Origin: Begonia masoniana
Lineage: Eukaryota; Streptophyta; Magnoliopsida; Cucurbitales; Begoniaceae
Assembly (NCBI GenBank): GCA_022432975.1
Contig: CM039506.1
Span: forward strand, 13,462,006-13,526,005
Length of the DNA: 64,000 bases
Reading direction: 5' to 3'
Below the pieces are notes generated by a model. That model had not been told where the DNA came from. It did not search any database and saw nothing but the letters and a program-made list of their open reading frames with translations. Position 1 is the first letter of the stretch; each line of letters opens with the position of its first letter. Made by a program: the position numbers and the translations under genes. Below are positions 22,180-33,433 of this stretch, piece after piece.

Positions 22180-23021
22180 TAGGGGTGGGCAGAACCGGCC
22201 CAGAACCGCAAAACCGGCTCGGAGTGCCGGTCTGGGCCGATTCTATGCCAGTTCTGCCTACCGTGGGACCGGTTCCGGTTCCACGGATTCGGGCCAGTTC
22301 CCGGTTCCCCGTACCGGGCCTGGGAAATCCCATGGGAGAACCGACCCATGAGTCGGCCCGGTGGGTTATCCGACCCATGGGTTAGATAACCCAGATTACC
22401 TTCTCGCTCCTTCCATTGATTTTTCTTGCTTCGGTTTATTCGTCTTCGTTTCCTCTCTTTCCTCTTATCCTCTGTGAACTCTGACGGAAGCTTCTAGAAC
22501 CAAGAGATTATTCCGTTCGCAATCCTGTTTCTGTGAATTTTTTCTAGGTCGGACGCGGTTGTTTCAGATGGCTCCTCCGTCGGTTGAGCAAGGCGGAGAG
22601 TCGATGGCTGGGGAAAAGGTGATACCGACACCGTTTTTGACGAAAACCTATCAGCTTGTCGACGATAATGAAATAAACGATGTGATTTCGTGGAACGAGG
22701 ATGGATCGACGTTCATCGTGTGGAATCCTACAGTTTTTGCCATAGATTTGCTTCCAAAGTATTTTAAGCATAACAATTTCTCAAGCTTTGTTTGGCAGTT
22801 GAACACCTATGTAAGTTTTTGGTTTCTGCTGTTCAGATTTTTTAAATTAAAAAAAAATTAAAATGTATGGAAGGGAACCAGTACCAAACCGGAACCGGAC
22901 CAAAAATTTGGTCCGGTTTCGCTGGGGACTGGTTCTGGTTTCAGGAATTTATTTCTCGAAACCCACGGTCCGGTCCGGTTCCAGCCCAGAACCAGCCCAA
23001 ACCGGACCATGCCCAGACCTA
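22180..23021. mobile_element. Non-autonomous hAT-like element 1 (Pack-type)
   Basis: 842 bp. It begins TAGGGGTGGGCAGAACCGG and ends ATGCCCAGACCTA, an imperfect terminal inverted repeat, with subterminal CCGGTTCCGG-rich repeats. The 8-bp duplication CTGTGCAT lies at 22172-22179 and 23022-23029. The empty site survives in the sister LTR at about 30943 (CTGTGCATATAGG). The 8-bp duplication is the hAT signature. There is no transposase. It carries a host gene fragment at about 22440-22860. Confidence 0.92.
22568..22810 (+). pseudogene. Captured exon 1 of a class-B heat shock factor
   Basis: From the ATG at 22568 the 81-codon frame encodes a short leader ([10 protein letters not shown]) followed by the first two thirds of a heat-shock-factor DNA-binding domain: [47 protein letters not shown]. 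It ends exactly at a splice donor (CCTAT|GTAAGT), the conserved intron position of plant Hsf genes, and untranslated leader-like DNA lies upstream. The Arg of the recognition helix (F-V-R-Q-L-N-T-Y) reads Trp, and W-R-P reads W-N-P. The domain stops before its last strands, so it would not fold fully. It resembles HsfB2-type proteins. It is a transduplicated fragment inside the hAT element and probably not functional. Confidence 0.9.
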
Positions 23022-23300
23022 CTGTGCATATAGGTGTCGACCCTTGAGTACAGTTTGGGTCAAGTGTCGATCAGAACTTATAGAGGTCGACGTGGATCTC
23101 TTTTATTGTTTTAAAACTTAAAATTTTGTTTAGTTTTTATTTTAAACGAGTCTTCCTCGCAAGAATTATTTTTCGCTGCAAAGGTTTAAATGTTTTAAGA
23201 CAATGAATAAAATTTTAAATATTTTCTCAAATTTTTCCTGTACGAGCCTGTAGTGAGTACGGCGGCCCAAGTTCAAATAACATGGGGGCGCCACAAGTTA

Positions 23301-23312
23301 TGGTATCAGAGC
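23301..23312 (+). other. Primer binding site, tRNA-iMet type (copy 2)
   Basis: TGGTATCAGAGC five bases after the LTR end at 23295. It marks the start of the second internal region. Confidence 0.93.
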
Positions 23313-23450
23313 CTATGGGTTTAATCGTTCAGAAGATTACATAACAATGTTAATCGCCGCATGAAAGTGCTCTAACAACTGTAAGTGTTTATGTTTAGTT
23401 TTAATTAGTAGATGTTTATGGGTGTGTCTAACTTCTTCAGGATTAACACC

Positions 23451-24642
23451 ATGCCAAGACAACCGAGACAATCAAAAGAGGCTAGGGACGATTCAGATAC
23501 GATTAGACAACTGACGGAGCTCGTAAACAGGCAGTCCCAGTAATTGGGGCTATTATTGAACCGTGAAGGCCAAGGAAACTCAGGGGCTAGCTCGTCGAAA
23601 CGACAATGGTGGTGAAAGATTTTAGAGGTTAAAACCACCAACATTCGAAGGGAAATCATCGGATCCAACTGTTGCAGAAGAATGGGTTTCTACAATTGAG
23701 GATATGTTCAAGTGAGCCAAGGTGGAAGAGGCAAACAAGGTTTATTTGGCAGTTTTCCACCTGGCAAAGGATGCCCAATATTGGTGGGTCACTATAGAGG
23801 CCACCGCTGATGTTCAGGCCATTAGGTTGAAAGAGTTCAAGGATACTTTTTATGATAAGTACTTCAACAACACCATTCAAGCCACAAAAATGATGGAGTT
23901 CTTACAATTGAAGCAAACGGAGTCCGTGTCTAAGTACATTCATCACTTCGAAGCTTTGTCACAGTTTGCCAGCCACTTGATCAGTAAGGAGGAGAATAAG
24001 GTTATTCAGTTCGTACAAGGGCTGAAATCAGAGATTTACCACGGAGTAAAGATAGTGGGCACCAAGGGTGTGCCGTATAGTCAAGTTGTGGATAAAACGT
24101 TAGAGGTGAAGGAAGCAGACCTCAAGTGTGTCAAGCAACGCGAAGCTCCCAGAAGATTTTTCAGGGAAATTACACCCCAGCAAAACAAAGGAGGCCCTTA
24201 GCAACAGCAAATGGGCGCGAAAAGGTCGGGTGACAACCTGAGTGGCCAAAGAAGCGACAAACGTCTGCAAGAGTCTAGGAAGTTTCCTCAGTGTCAAAAG
24301 TGTATGAGGCACTACCTGGGAGAGTGCATAATTAGTTCAGGCAGATGTTATAACTGCAACGAAGCTGGGCACCTTTCCAGGGATTGTCTGAAGCTAAAGG
24401 TAACTCGATACTTTAACTGTAATGAGGTCGGCCACATCATCAAAGATTGTCCAACGATGAAGAAAGTTCCGACGAGAGTGACACCCAGAATATTCGCCAT
24501 GATTGAGTCTGGTGATGACGACCAACCAGCCGTGGTGTTAGGTACTGTGCTAGTTAATATCGTACCTACTTACACTTTGATTGATTCTGGTGCGTCGCAT
24601 TCCTTTATAGCAACTGCATTTGCCGTCAAATTAGACTTATGA
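23451..24642 (+). pseudogene. Ty3/gypsy copy 2 gag and protease start
   Basis: ATG at 23451 begins MPRQPRQSKEARDD; a stop (TAA) breaks it at about 23541. Capsid follows at 23722-24200 (AQYWW, FYDKYF, FLQLKQTESVSKYIHHFE). Two CCHC zinc knuckles follow: a complete one, CYNCNEAGHLSRDC, and a second whose first Cys reads Phe (YFNCNEVGHIIKDC). The protease active site LIDSGASHSFI is at about 24580-24610. A stop at about 24640 separates it from the next open stretch. This copy is much better preserved than copy 1, but not coding-competent. Confidence 0.9.
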
Positions 24643-24645
24643 TCT

Positions 24646-27389
24646 ATGTCAACTGAGCACGTTAATGATGTGACGTTACCCTCAGGTGAGAGCATGCACT
24701 CTAATCAAGTGATGCGTGATAGTGTAATATTAGTGGGAAGCAAGAGTCTACTTGTTGATCTTATTATTATGGGGATAACGGGATATGATGTAATTCTGGG
24801 GATGGACTGGCTATTCAAGCATCATGCAACAATAGACTGCAGATCAAGAATAGTGAGTTTTCAACCCCCAGATGGCGAGAAGTACTCCTTACAAGCCCTG
24901 AAGAATACGAGGAGGCTATCTGTTATGGCATCCATCAGGGCCCGACATTTTGTGAATAGTGAGTCCTTAAGTTTTCTTGCAAGCATTGTAGATACTCAAA
25001 TGCTAGTAGAAACAAAGCCTCAAGATATTATAGTTGTTCGAGATTTTCCAGAAGTGTTTCTAGACGATTTACCTAGCTTATCGCCAGATAGGGAGATAGA
25101 GTTTGTTATCGACGTATACCTAGGTGCTGAGCCAATATCAAAGAATCCGTATAAATTAGCACCGACGGAGGTAAAAGAGCGAAAGAAACAATTGGAGGAG
25201 TTATTGAAAAAAGGATGCCCCAGTTTTTCACCATAGGGCGCACTAATCCTTTTCATCAAGAAGAAGGACGAATCACTACGCATGTGCATCGATTACAGAG
25301 AGTTGAACAAATTGACTGTCAAGAACAAGTATTCACTGCCAAGGATCGACGACCTATTCGATCAACTCCAAGGTGCACGTTTTTCTCAAAGATCGACTTG
25401 AGATCGGGATATTACCAGTTGAAGGTCAGGTCTGAAGACATTCCTAATATTGCTTTCCAAACGAGATACGAGCATTACGAGCTCTTAGTAATGTCTTTCA
25501 GACTGACAAATGCTCCAGCGGTCTTCATGGATCTGATGAATAGATTATTTCATGAATATCTCGATAAATTTGTCATAGTGTTTATCGATGATATTTTGGT
25601 CTATTCCCGCACTAAGAACAAACACGTGGAGCACCTGAAGTTGGTACTGGAAACTTTGAAGCAACACCAACTTTATGAAAAGTTTTTTAAATGTGAGTTC
25701 TGGTTGGATAGAATACACTTTCTAGGTCACGTTGTTTCTGGTGATGGTATATCTGTAGACCCAGCGAAGATTCAAACAGTGAAGGAGTGGCCACAGCCAA
25801 GGAATGTTAGCGAAATTCGAAGGTTTTCTGGGTTTAGCAGGTTATTATAGGAAATCCATTGAAGGTTTCTCGAATATTGCAACACCTCTAACCCAGTTAA
25901 CAAGAAAGAATGTGAAGTATTTATGGTCGGAAGATTGTGAGAATAGTTTTTAGACCTTGAAGCAAAAGTTGACTACTGCTTCGTTATTAACGCTTCCAGT
26001 TGAGGACGGGAAATTTAGTATTTATTGTGATGCTTTTAGAATTGGATTGGGATTATTTTTAATGCAAAGTGGGAAAGTAATTGTCTATGCTTCAAGAAAA
26101 TTGAAAACTTATGAGCAAAATTATCCTACCATTGATCTGGAGTTAGCAGCGTTGGTGTTCGTGCTAAAAATATGGAGGCATTACTTGTATGGACAACCGT
26201 GTGAAATATTTTCAGATCACAAAAGTCTGAAATATATTTTCACTCAAAAGGAGCTAAACATGAGACAACGGCGGTGGTTAGAGTTTGTGTACGACTATGA
26301 CTTTGAGATCAAATACCACCCGGTAAAGCGAATGCAGTGGCAGACGCATTGAGTAGAGTGACTGCTGCTGTTTCAGCCATGATACCAGCAATGGCATCAG
26401 CCTTGTGTACATAAATCCAGAATTTTGGTATGAAGGTAGTTTCAGATTTAGCAGCAGTACTCTCTGCCTTATCTTTAAAGTCAACTATTCTGGATAAAAT
26501 CCAAAAAGCTTAGAATGATGATTATGTGTGCAACGAGTTCAAACTGAGCATGGTTTCTGATGATGGATCTGAGTTCAGTTATTCGGATGATGGAATCCTG
26601 AAGTTTCGAAATAGATAGTACGTTCTGAATAATGAGGAGCTTCAAAATGAGATCTTATATGAAGCCCACTCTTCTAAGTTTTCTGTGCATCCAAGAAGCA
26701 CGAAGATGTATAAGGATTTAAAGATGCACTTTTGGTGGCCCAACTTGAAGAGAGAAGCGGCAAAGTATGCAGAGACGTGTTTAGTTCTGTCATGAAGTCA
26801 AAGTAGAACACCAAAGGCTAGTGGGAAAATTACAGCCTTTGTCAATTTCAGAGTGGAAATGGGAACAAATTTCCATGGATTTTGTTGTCAGACTACCACG
26901 GACTGCAAAGGGCTATGATAGAATATGGGTGATTGTGGACTGACTGATCAAATCAGCCCATTTTCTATCGGTGAAAATGACTTATTCAATGGATCAGTTT
27001 GCAGAGTTGTTCATTCAGGAGATTGTACATCTGCATAGAGTTTCAACTTTGATGGTATCTGACCGAGATCCTAGATTCACGTCGAAGTTCTGGAAAAGCC
27101 TGCACAAAGCTATGGGAACGCAATTGAATTTCAGTACGACATTTCATCCTCAAACCGACAGATAGTCTGAAAGGACTATCCAGATGTTGAAGGATATGCT
27201 TCGAGTTTGTGTACTGGAGTTTCATGGTTCATGGAGCAAATACCTACCGTTGGTGGAGTTTTCTTATAATAACAGTTATCAGGCCACGATAGGTATGGCT
27301 CTTTATGAGGCCCTATATGGAAGAAAATGCAAATCGCCCTTGTATTGGGATGAAGTCGGCGAATCACGATTGACAGGTCTGGATATTGT
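24646..27389 (+). pseudogene. Ty3/gypsy copy 2 pol up to the hAT insertion
   Basis: The protease C-terminal region (GYDVILGMDWL) leads into RT with [42 protein letters not shown] and FIDDILVYS. RNase H follows (25957-26352: [17 protein letters not shown]). Integrase has LVDRLT-type remnants, VSDRDPRFTSKFW and FHPQTD followed by a stop (27163) in place of the G-Q. Breaks: a stop at 25234 (S-P-W-G region), a frame shift near 25380, another near 25830, a stop at about 25953, a shift near 26320, and stops around 26480-26960. The frame is finally cut by the hAT element at 27390, after T-G-L-D-I-V. Confidence 0.9.
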
Positions 27390-27739
27390 TAGGGGTGGGC
27401 AGAACCGGCCCGGAACCGTAAAATCGGACCGGACCGGCGGTTCGGGACGGTTCTTGGTCGGTTCTACCTACCATGGAACCGGTCCCGGTTCGACCGATTG
27501 GGGAACCGGGAACCGCAGGCCGGTCCCCGGTTCCCCGTACCGGAACCGGGAATTCCCATGGGAGAACCGACCCATGGGTCAGCCCGGTGGGTTATCCGAC
27601 CCATGGGTCGGATAAAAGGAAAAAAAAGAACTAAAACCATCCAGCGAGCCCTCCCTCAATTCACTCCTCAACACCGACGACCCGACCCCGACCTAGTGAG
27701 TTAGCGACCTCACGTCTCAGACTGACGCAGCTCCGACCG

Positions 27740-27983
27740 TCGCCCGTCGACCAGCGACCTCATCCAGCAATTAGGGGTTAGGCGGGCACTTGATGGCGAA
27801 GAAAAAAGTGTAGATGAGAGCGGGGATGGTGATGATGGCGACGAGGCCGAGAACAAATTCGAGAGGGGAGAAATCGATAGTCTGGTGACGGCCAGGGAAA
27901 GGGGGAGCAGGGTGTCCGTGACAGAAATGGACGTGGTGTCTATGGCCGGAGGAAAGAAGAGAATGGGCGTGGAGAGAAAGCAA
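27740..27983 (-). pseudogene. Captured gene fragment with a membrane segment (element 2 cargo)
   Basis: On the minus strand a frame runs through a His/Pro-rich stretch (GHPAPPFPGRHQTIDFSPL) into a hydrophobic helix-like segment (FVLGLVAIITIPALIYTFF) and then AIKCPPNP. It is compositionally like the transmembrane start of a real plant protein and unlike the transposon ends. I cannot name the gene. The competing frame on the same strand is low-complexity Ser/Pro/Leu and less convincing. Confidence 0.5.
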
Positions 27984-28017
27984 TTAGGGTAGGGAAGAAG
28001 GAGAGCAATAATTGAAG

Positions 28018-28053
28018 GGAGGGAGGGAGGGAGGGAGGGAGGGAGGGGGGGGG
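28018..28053 (+). repeat. GGGA microsatellite / G-tract
   Basis: About eight GGGA or GGAG repeats ending in an uninterrupted G run (28046-28055). It could form a G-quadruplex on the + strand. It lies in hAT-like element 2. Confidence 0.9.
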
Positions 28054-28342
28054 GTAGTTGGGAAAAGGACAATTACTTTAAATTGCCATCATTCTCCTGA
28101 TGGCTAAGTAGGTAAGACGGTAAACGAGAACCATTAAAACGAGAACCATTAAATTAAAAAAAAAAATTGCATAGGAAGGAACCGGTACCGAACCGGAACC
28201 GAACCGAATTTGCGGTCCGGTTCCGGTTCGGTACTGGTTCTGCTAGGGACCGGTTCCGGTTTCGGGAAATAAATTCCCGAAACCCACGGTCCGGTCCGGT
28301 TCCAGGCTAGAACCGGCTCGGACCGGACCGTGCCCAGCCCTA

Positions 28343-28917
28343 GATATTGTGCAACAGACAGTAGAAAAAGTTGCATTTATCAGACAACAGATCTTAACAG
28401 CGCAAAGCCGGCAAAAGAGCTATGCAAACCGTAGGCGAAGGGAGTTGAAATTTGAAGTGGATGATGAAGTTTTCCTTAAGATTTTGCCATTCAAGGGAGT
28501 GATGAGGTTCGGTAAGAGAGGCAAATTAAGTCTAAGGTATATCAGCCCCTTTCCTATCACCAGGCGGATTGGAAAAGCAGCCTATCAGTTGCAATTGCCT
28601 GCTTTTATGGATAGGATTCATAATGTATTTCACGTGTCCATGTTGAAGAAATGCATGCGTGATCCCTCTCATGTCGTGGAGCAACAGGATATCGAAATTC
28701 AACTAACGCTGGCGTATGAGGAGAAACCAGTGCGTATTCTCGATTATGCTATGAAGGTATTGCGTAACAAGGAGATTCCACTTTTTGAAGGTTCTGTGGC
28801 GCAACCATAATGTGGAAGAGGCAAATTAGGAACGGCAGCAAGACATGATGAGCCAGTATCCGGAGTTATTTGGCTAAGCAAATTTTAGGGATAAAATTTT
28901 GTTTAAGGAAGGTGGAT
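28343..28917 (+). pseudogene. Ty3/gypsy copy 2 integrase end and chromodomain
   Basis: Continues pol after the hAT element: QQTVEKVAFIRQ, AQSRQKSYANRRRRE, FGKRGKLSLRYISPFPI, a linker with NVFHVSMLKKCMRDPSHV, and YEEKPVRILDY before the chromodomain. The chromodomain is frame-shifted near 28790 (compare W-H-N-H-N-M-E-E at 2855-2890 in copy 1), and a stop replaces a Trp codon. A purine-rich tract AAGGAAGGTGGA (28905-28916) precedes the LTR. Confidence 0.88.
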
Positions 28918-31216
28918 TGTAACACCCGAAGAATTTATCGGCTCAATTATAATGAATACTTGGCTATTTACAATTTGATCGGAAATGGTGAATGTTGGAT
29001 TAAATAAAGTAGAGTGAAAGAGTGTGATATAGTGATTGTTAAAATCAATTAAATGAAAAAGAAATAAATTGGTGTATAAGTAAATGGAATAAATAAAATA
29101 AAAGAAAAATGAGAAAGAGAAGAGCTTCCACATAAAAGAAAGCCTCCTCTTTTTTCTTCCTAATTTCTTCTTCCCTTTTTCTCTCTCTCCACGATTTGCA
29201 GAGAGCCCTTATCTCCATCTCCTCCGATTCTCAGCTTCTCTTCTTCAATCCAAGGTAATTTCTAACTCTTTCATTATAGGTTTTGATTTTTAGCTTGAGG
29301 GAATGTTAGAGATTGAGTTGGGTTGTGTTTTGAGTGGGTTTAGGTTAGGATTTTTGTGAGAGGGCTAGGGTTACACAAAAATGGTGGGGGTTTGCTGAAA
29401 TCTTCTTTTATAAGGTGTTTAAATATGATTAGATGATAATAGAGATGAGTTGTTTGGGTTTTGGAGGAAATCAAAAATCTGGAATCTGCAGGGGTGTTTT
29501 GGCTAAATTCGACCGAGCCATTTGCGTTAGTTTGTTAAACAATTTCGACCATTAGAAAGTAGACATCCTAAGGAGTTTGTAGCACTTTGAATTGTCCAAA
29601 ACAGATAAGTATGAGATTAGTTACGCGATTGAGAAATTGGTTCAAAAATGGTGGATTTCGGGTTTAGCTAAGTTTAGGAGAATTGTTAACTTTCTCTTAG
29701 GAGTTTTTATGAATTAGTTGCGGATGAGGTTAAATTAATGAAGTGTGTTATGATTTTAGGTTTCCATATTTCTCCGGCTTAGCGTACAGTTTCGAGAATT
29801 TGATAAGAAAACCAAGTAAATAGTGTATGTATATGTTTTGCCTTCGGGCCTACATCACAGATCGATAGGGTTGTGTGTATGCTTGTAGTTTATGCATAAG
29901 AATTGTGTGTTCATTTTGGCATGCATTATGCGTTTTTAAAAAGTAAGATAGTTATACAAAAATAAATTTCCATGGTTTTACGAAATGACATGGTAAGATG
30001 TAAACCGTGACGAATGAAATGATAAGATACGTAATTAAGAGATAGTCAGAGTTGGGGATTAGGTATGGTCGTCCCGTGAGGTGGACCGTGAGGTGTGCCT
30101 CCTATCCCTTTCTCTGAGGAATATGGCCGTCCCGTGAGGTAGACCGTGAGGTGTGCCTATTCCTTCTAACAATAAGTAAGTGAAGAGGAAATGAAATGAA
30201 AAGATACGTAATTAAGAGATGGGCGGAGTTGGGGATTGGCTATGGCCGTCCCATGAGGTGGACCGTGAGGTGTGCCTATTCGTATGAACGAATTAAACAA
30301 AAGAGAAAGAGTAAGATAAATGAAGTGGAAACGAGAACGGAAACGAAACGAGATGGTAGAAATTGCGTATGTTAGGATGTGAGATGTTTTTATTCATCAT
30401 TGTATTACTTGCTTCGCGTTAGGCTAATAGTTGAGTTCAGTGATGTAGGTGGCGAAGATTTAGCTGGTGAGATCCTTGAGCGTGTCAGGACTAGGGCGGT
30501 TGGAGGAGTGCTCTCGTGCGACGATCTGGCCATCTGTTAGGGCGGTTTAACCATGTAGCGTATGTATAATTTTTTTTTAGTCATTTTGATGTATAGTTTG
30601 GTTTTAAACACTAGTAGTCGTTTTGATGTATAAACATATTTTGGAACTATTTGGAATAAATTTGATTTGAAAATGTAGGTTTTAGGTTTTAAGTTTTAAA
30701 CGGTATGCTGTCCGTTTTCCTACAAAATTGTGAAGTTTTAACTATGGCTAATGGTAGTGAGAAACAAAGTGTCGACCTGTACATACAGGTGTCAACCTAT
30801 TAGTGTCATCTTGGAAAGGGTGTCGACCCCAAGAATCGACCGATGGAAACAGAGGTAGGCAAGGTGTTGATCGGTCAGTGTGAAACTGGAGAAAGTGCCG
30901 ACCACAAAGATCCACCGATGCAAACAGAGGCAAAAATGTCGACCTGTGCATATAGGTGTGGACCCTTGAGTGCAGTTTGGGTCAAGTGTCGACCGGAACT
31001 TATAGAGATCAACCTGGATTTCTTTTATTGTTTTAAAATTTGAAATTTTGTTTAGTTTTTCTTTTAAACGAGTCTTCTACGCAAAATTATTTTCCGCTGC
31101 AAAAGTTTAAATATTTTAAGTTAATGAATAAAATTTTAAATATTTTCTCGAATTTTTCCTGTACAAGTCAGTAGTGAGTACGGTGGTCCGGGTTCAGATA
31201 ACTTGGGGGCGCCACA
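28918..31216 (+). repeat. 3' LTR of Ty3/gypsy copy 2
   Basis: 2299 bp from TGTAACACCCGAAG to GGCGCCACA. It is the uninterrupted reference for the middle LTR. It contains a CT-rich leader (29150-29260), three copies of the GTGAGGTGGACCGTG repeat (30065-30285) and TGTCGACC-type repeats (30768-31010). The following bases (AAGAA) would be the right target duplication; the left partner is outside the window. Confidence 0.92.
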
Positions 31217-31898
31217 AAGAACATGCTCAATTGGACGTAGTCCACATAAATAGTGCAAGCCCAACTCAACATTTTGGATTCATGAGTTGACTAATCGAGC
31301 CAACTTGTTTAGTTTTTAGGTCAACAAATGACTTAAAGTCCATAGGAACCAACTAAATTCAGTTGGAATTGTCTAAATTTAAATTAGATCTATATATAAA
31401 TAACAAAACAAAACAAGATAAAAAATATTTATTTAAACTTGTTCTCAAAGTGCAAAACGTTCCATCTGTTTTTGAATAGCTTCTTTCAAAAGTGCTTGTG
31501 CTTCATCGGTGAATGCTTGGCAGAAGATATAATTTCATGGCACTTATATTTTTTACTCCAACCTTGTTTTATTAAGTATAGTAATTGAAAATATAGTAAA
31601 AGTTAAAATAGATAGTTCATGGCTCGTGAGATGACGTTTTTAAATAAGTTAAATTTAGTTCGATTTGTTTAACTTGCTCTTTTGAAATTTCCTAATTACT
31701 TAGCGTGTTAAACTTATTGATACCTCTACTATCATGAAGATAAAAAGACTATTATTGATTGTAATAGGAAGTCTATCGTTATTTGATTATTCTCTTGAAA
31801 TTTTGGTTGCCAATAGATTCAGCTCCAGTAACGGGCCAAGCCAGACTAGGTCGGCTTGGTGTTGAGGGGACCAGGTTAGGCCCAACAAGTATTGGGTT
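31217..31898. other. Unassigned AT-rich DNA
   Basis: About 680 bases with no coding signal I can support. A short block of GGGCCAAGCC-type sequence at 31840 recalls hAT subterminal DNA, but the ends are not identifiable. Confidence 0.5.
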
Positions 31899-32640
31899 GG
31901 GGAAGGGGGATCGAGGCCTAGTTGAGACCCGTTCCAAATTTTTATTTCTAAGCCTAGACTGGCCCGCAACCCAACATCAGATATCATTGGGCAAGATTTG
32001 GAGTTGAAAGTAAAGTTCATGATCTAAGATGTATAATGAAAGCCAACAGAAAATAATGAGTGACATGAAAAAAAATTGACACAAACGTTGAAGTAATCTT
32101 AATTACAGAAATAGAATCATGGAGTTTTTTAAATCGATTTGCAATTTTAGAAGTTTTAATAAAAAGTTTAACTCTAAGAGAATGCATGTAAGATCGAGAA
32201 GAATGCATTTAACATCGAGGAATGCTACAATTTCATTTTAATTTTACATTTAAATCTTATTCTATGATGTAATGGGGGACAAAGGCCTAGCCGATACCTG
32301 GTTCCAAATTTTTATTTCTAGGCCTAGACGCAAGTAGTCTCGGGCCGATTGCCAAGGTGACCATAGATATCCTTGAGCACGATTTGGAGTTGAAAGTGAA
32401 ATTCAAAATCTAAGATATATAAATGAGAGCCAATCAAAAGATAACTAGTAACATGGGAAAAAAATTTTTTGACACAAACATTGAATTTATCTTAATTGCA
32501 GAAATATGATTAGGAGTATTTTTAAATCAATTTGAAACTTTAGAAGTTTTAATGAAAAATCCATCACCACGATGGAAGCATTTATCACCACAAAGAACAA
32601 TATATTTTTATTTAAATTTTATACTATGATGTGAAACTTA
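31899..32640. repeat. Diverged tandem direct repeat, about 370-bp unit
   Basis: Copy one (about 31899-32270) and copy two (about 32271-32640) share GAGGCCTAG, TTCCAAATTTTTATTTCTA, GATTTGGAGTTGAAAGT, GACACAAACNTTGAA, ATCTTAATTNCAGAAATA and TTTAGAAGTTTTAAT in the same order, with many substitutions. They are non-coding. The origin is unknown. Confidence 0.75.
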
Positions 32641-33380
32641 TGTGTTCGTGTAATCTACTAATTATTTGTATTTAACAATAATAATTCTATTATTGAGTGA
32701 ATTATACGTAAACAACATATCAAATTGTAAAAATAGAGTGTAAAATTAGCACTACTATTAAATTAAATAGACAGGGAGACCATATTTTTACCTAATTTTT
32801 TAACATTAGATGACAATCTACCATATTTGAACTGTTGGAGACACACAACTTGGAATACACCTTTTGTTGTCCTCCTTAATATCATATTTCTAAGTAAATT
32901 AAGGGAAATTGTGAAGTAATGGAACACAAAATTGCTTATGAGTAGAGGTGAGCAAAAATCAAGTCGGTTCAGTTTTACAATCAAATCGAAGCAAACCGAC
33001 TTTTTCTGTTCATAAAAAAGATATCAAAATCAAACCATTCAAGGTGGGGAACCGGAACCGAACCTAAAATCTCGGTTCCCTTCCGGTTTAGTTCTAATTA
33101 AAAAAAAACAAAAAAAAATTAATATTCTTGAAAACAAAAAATTATTAAATTATGACTATAATAAAATATAAAACGAGTATAGGCAATTCGATTAAATAAC
33201 TCATGAGTTTAGTTTACAGAGGACGAACCGACGAAGGTTTGCTCTCTGCTCTTTGCCTCTTTCTGTTTCTGTATTTTTATTAGATCTAGGGGTTGCATCG
33301 CTTTCGTTGTTGTTTCAACAAGACAAAATCTGATTTTGGTTTTGGTTTTATTTTTTCTGGGTTCTGCAGGTGGTTTTTCC

Positions 33381-33433
33381 GGGTGTAGCTCATATGGTAG
33401 AGCGCTCGCTTCGCATGCGAGAGGCACGGGGTT
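33381..33433 (+). pseudogene. Truncated tRNA-Ala (CGC) pseudogene
   Basis: GGGTGTAGCTCATATGGTAG begins the 5' acceptor and D arm, followed by the anticodon stem-loop CTCGC-TTCGCAT-GCGAG (anticodon CGC, Ala) and the start of the T arm (CACGGGGTT). The rest of the T arm and the 3' acceptor strand are absent: the sequence turns into TCTTGTC. It could not form a tRNA. Confidence 0.85.

Larger units (their letters stand above)
20258..23295 (+). repeat. Middle LTR, 3' part (with a hAT insertion)
   Basis: Continues the LTR broken at 3190. It aligns with 29126-31216: CT-rich leader with GATTTGCAGAGAGCCCTTAT, GGCCAGGTAAGTAG, four copies of the GTGAGGTGGACCGTG repeat (21200-21470), and a zone of repeated TGTCGACC motifs (21975-22175), ending GGGGGCGCCACA at 23295. 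A hAT-like element sits at 22180-23021. The LTR serves as 3' LTR of copy 1 and 5' LTR of copy 2. Confidence 0.9.
27390..28342. mobile_element. Non-autonomous hAT-like element 2 (Pack-type)
   Basis: 953 bp. It begins TAGGGGTGGGCAGAACCGG and ends GTGCCCAGCCCTA. The 8-bp duplication GATATTGT lies at 27382-27389 and 28343-28350. The empty site is present in copy 1 at about 2416 (CAGATATTGTGCAAC). Ends and subterminal CCGGTTCCGG repeats match element 1, but the interior is unrelated, so the two share ends and carry different cargo. Confidence 0.93.

Noticed and set aside
22143..22385. Frames made of G-P-E-P-R/T-G-R-type peptides at the hAT ends
   Set aside because: They are translations of the subterminal CCGGTTCCGG repeats of the hAT-like element.
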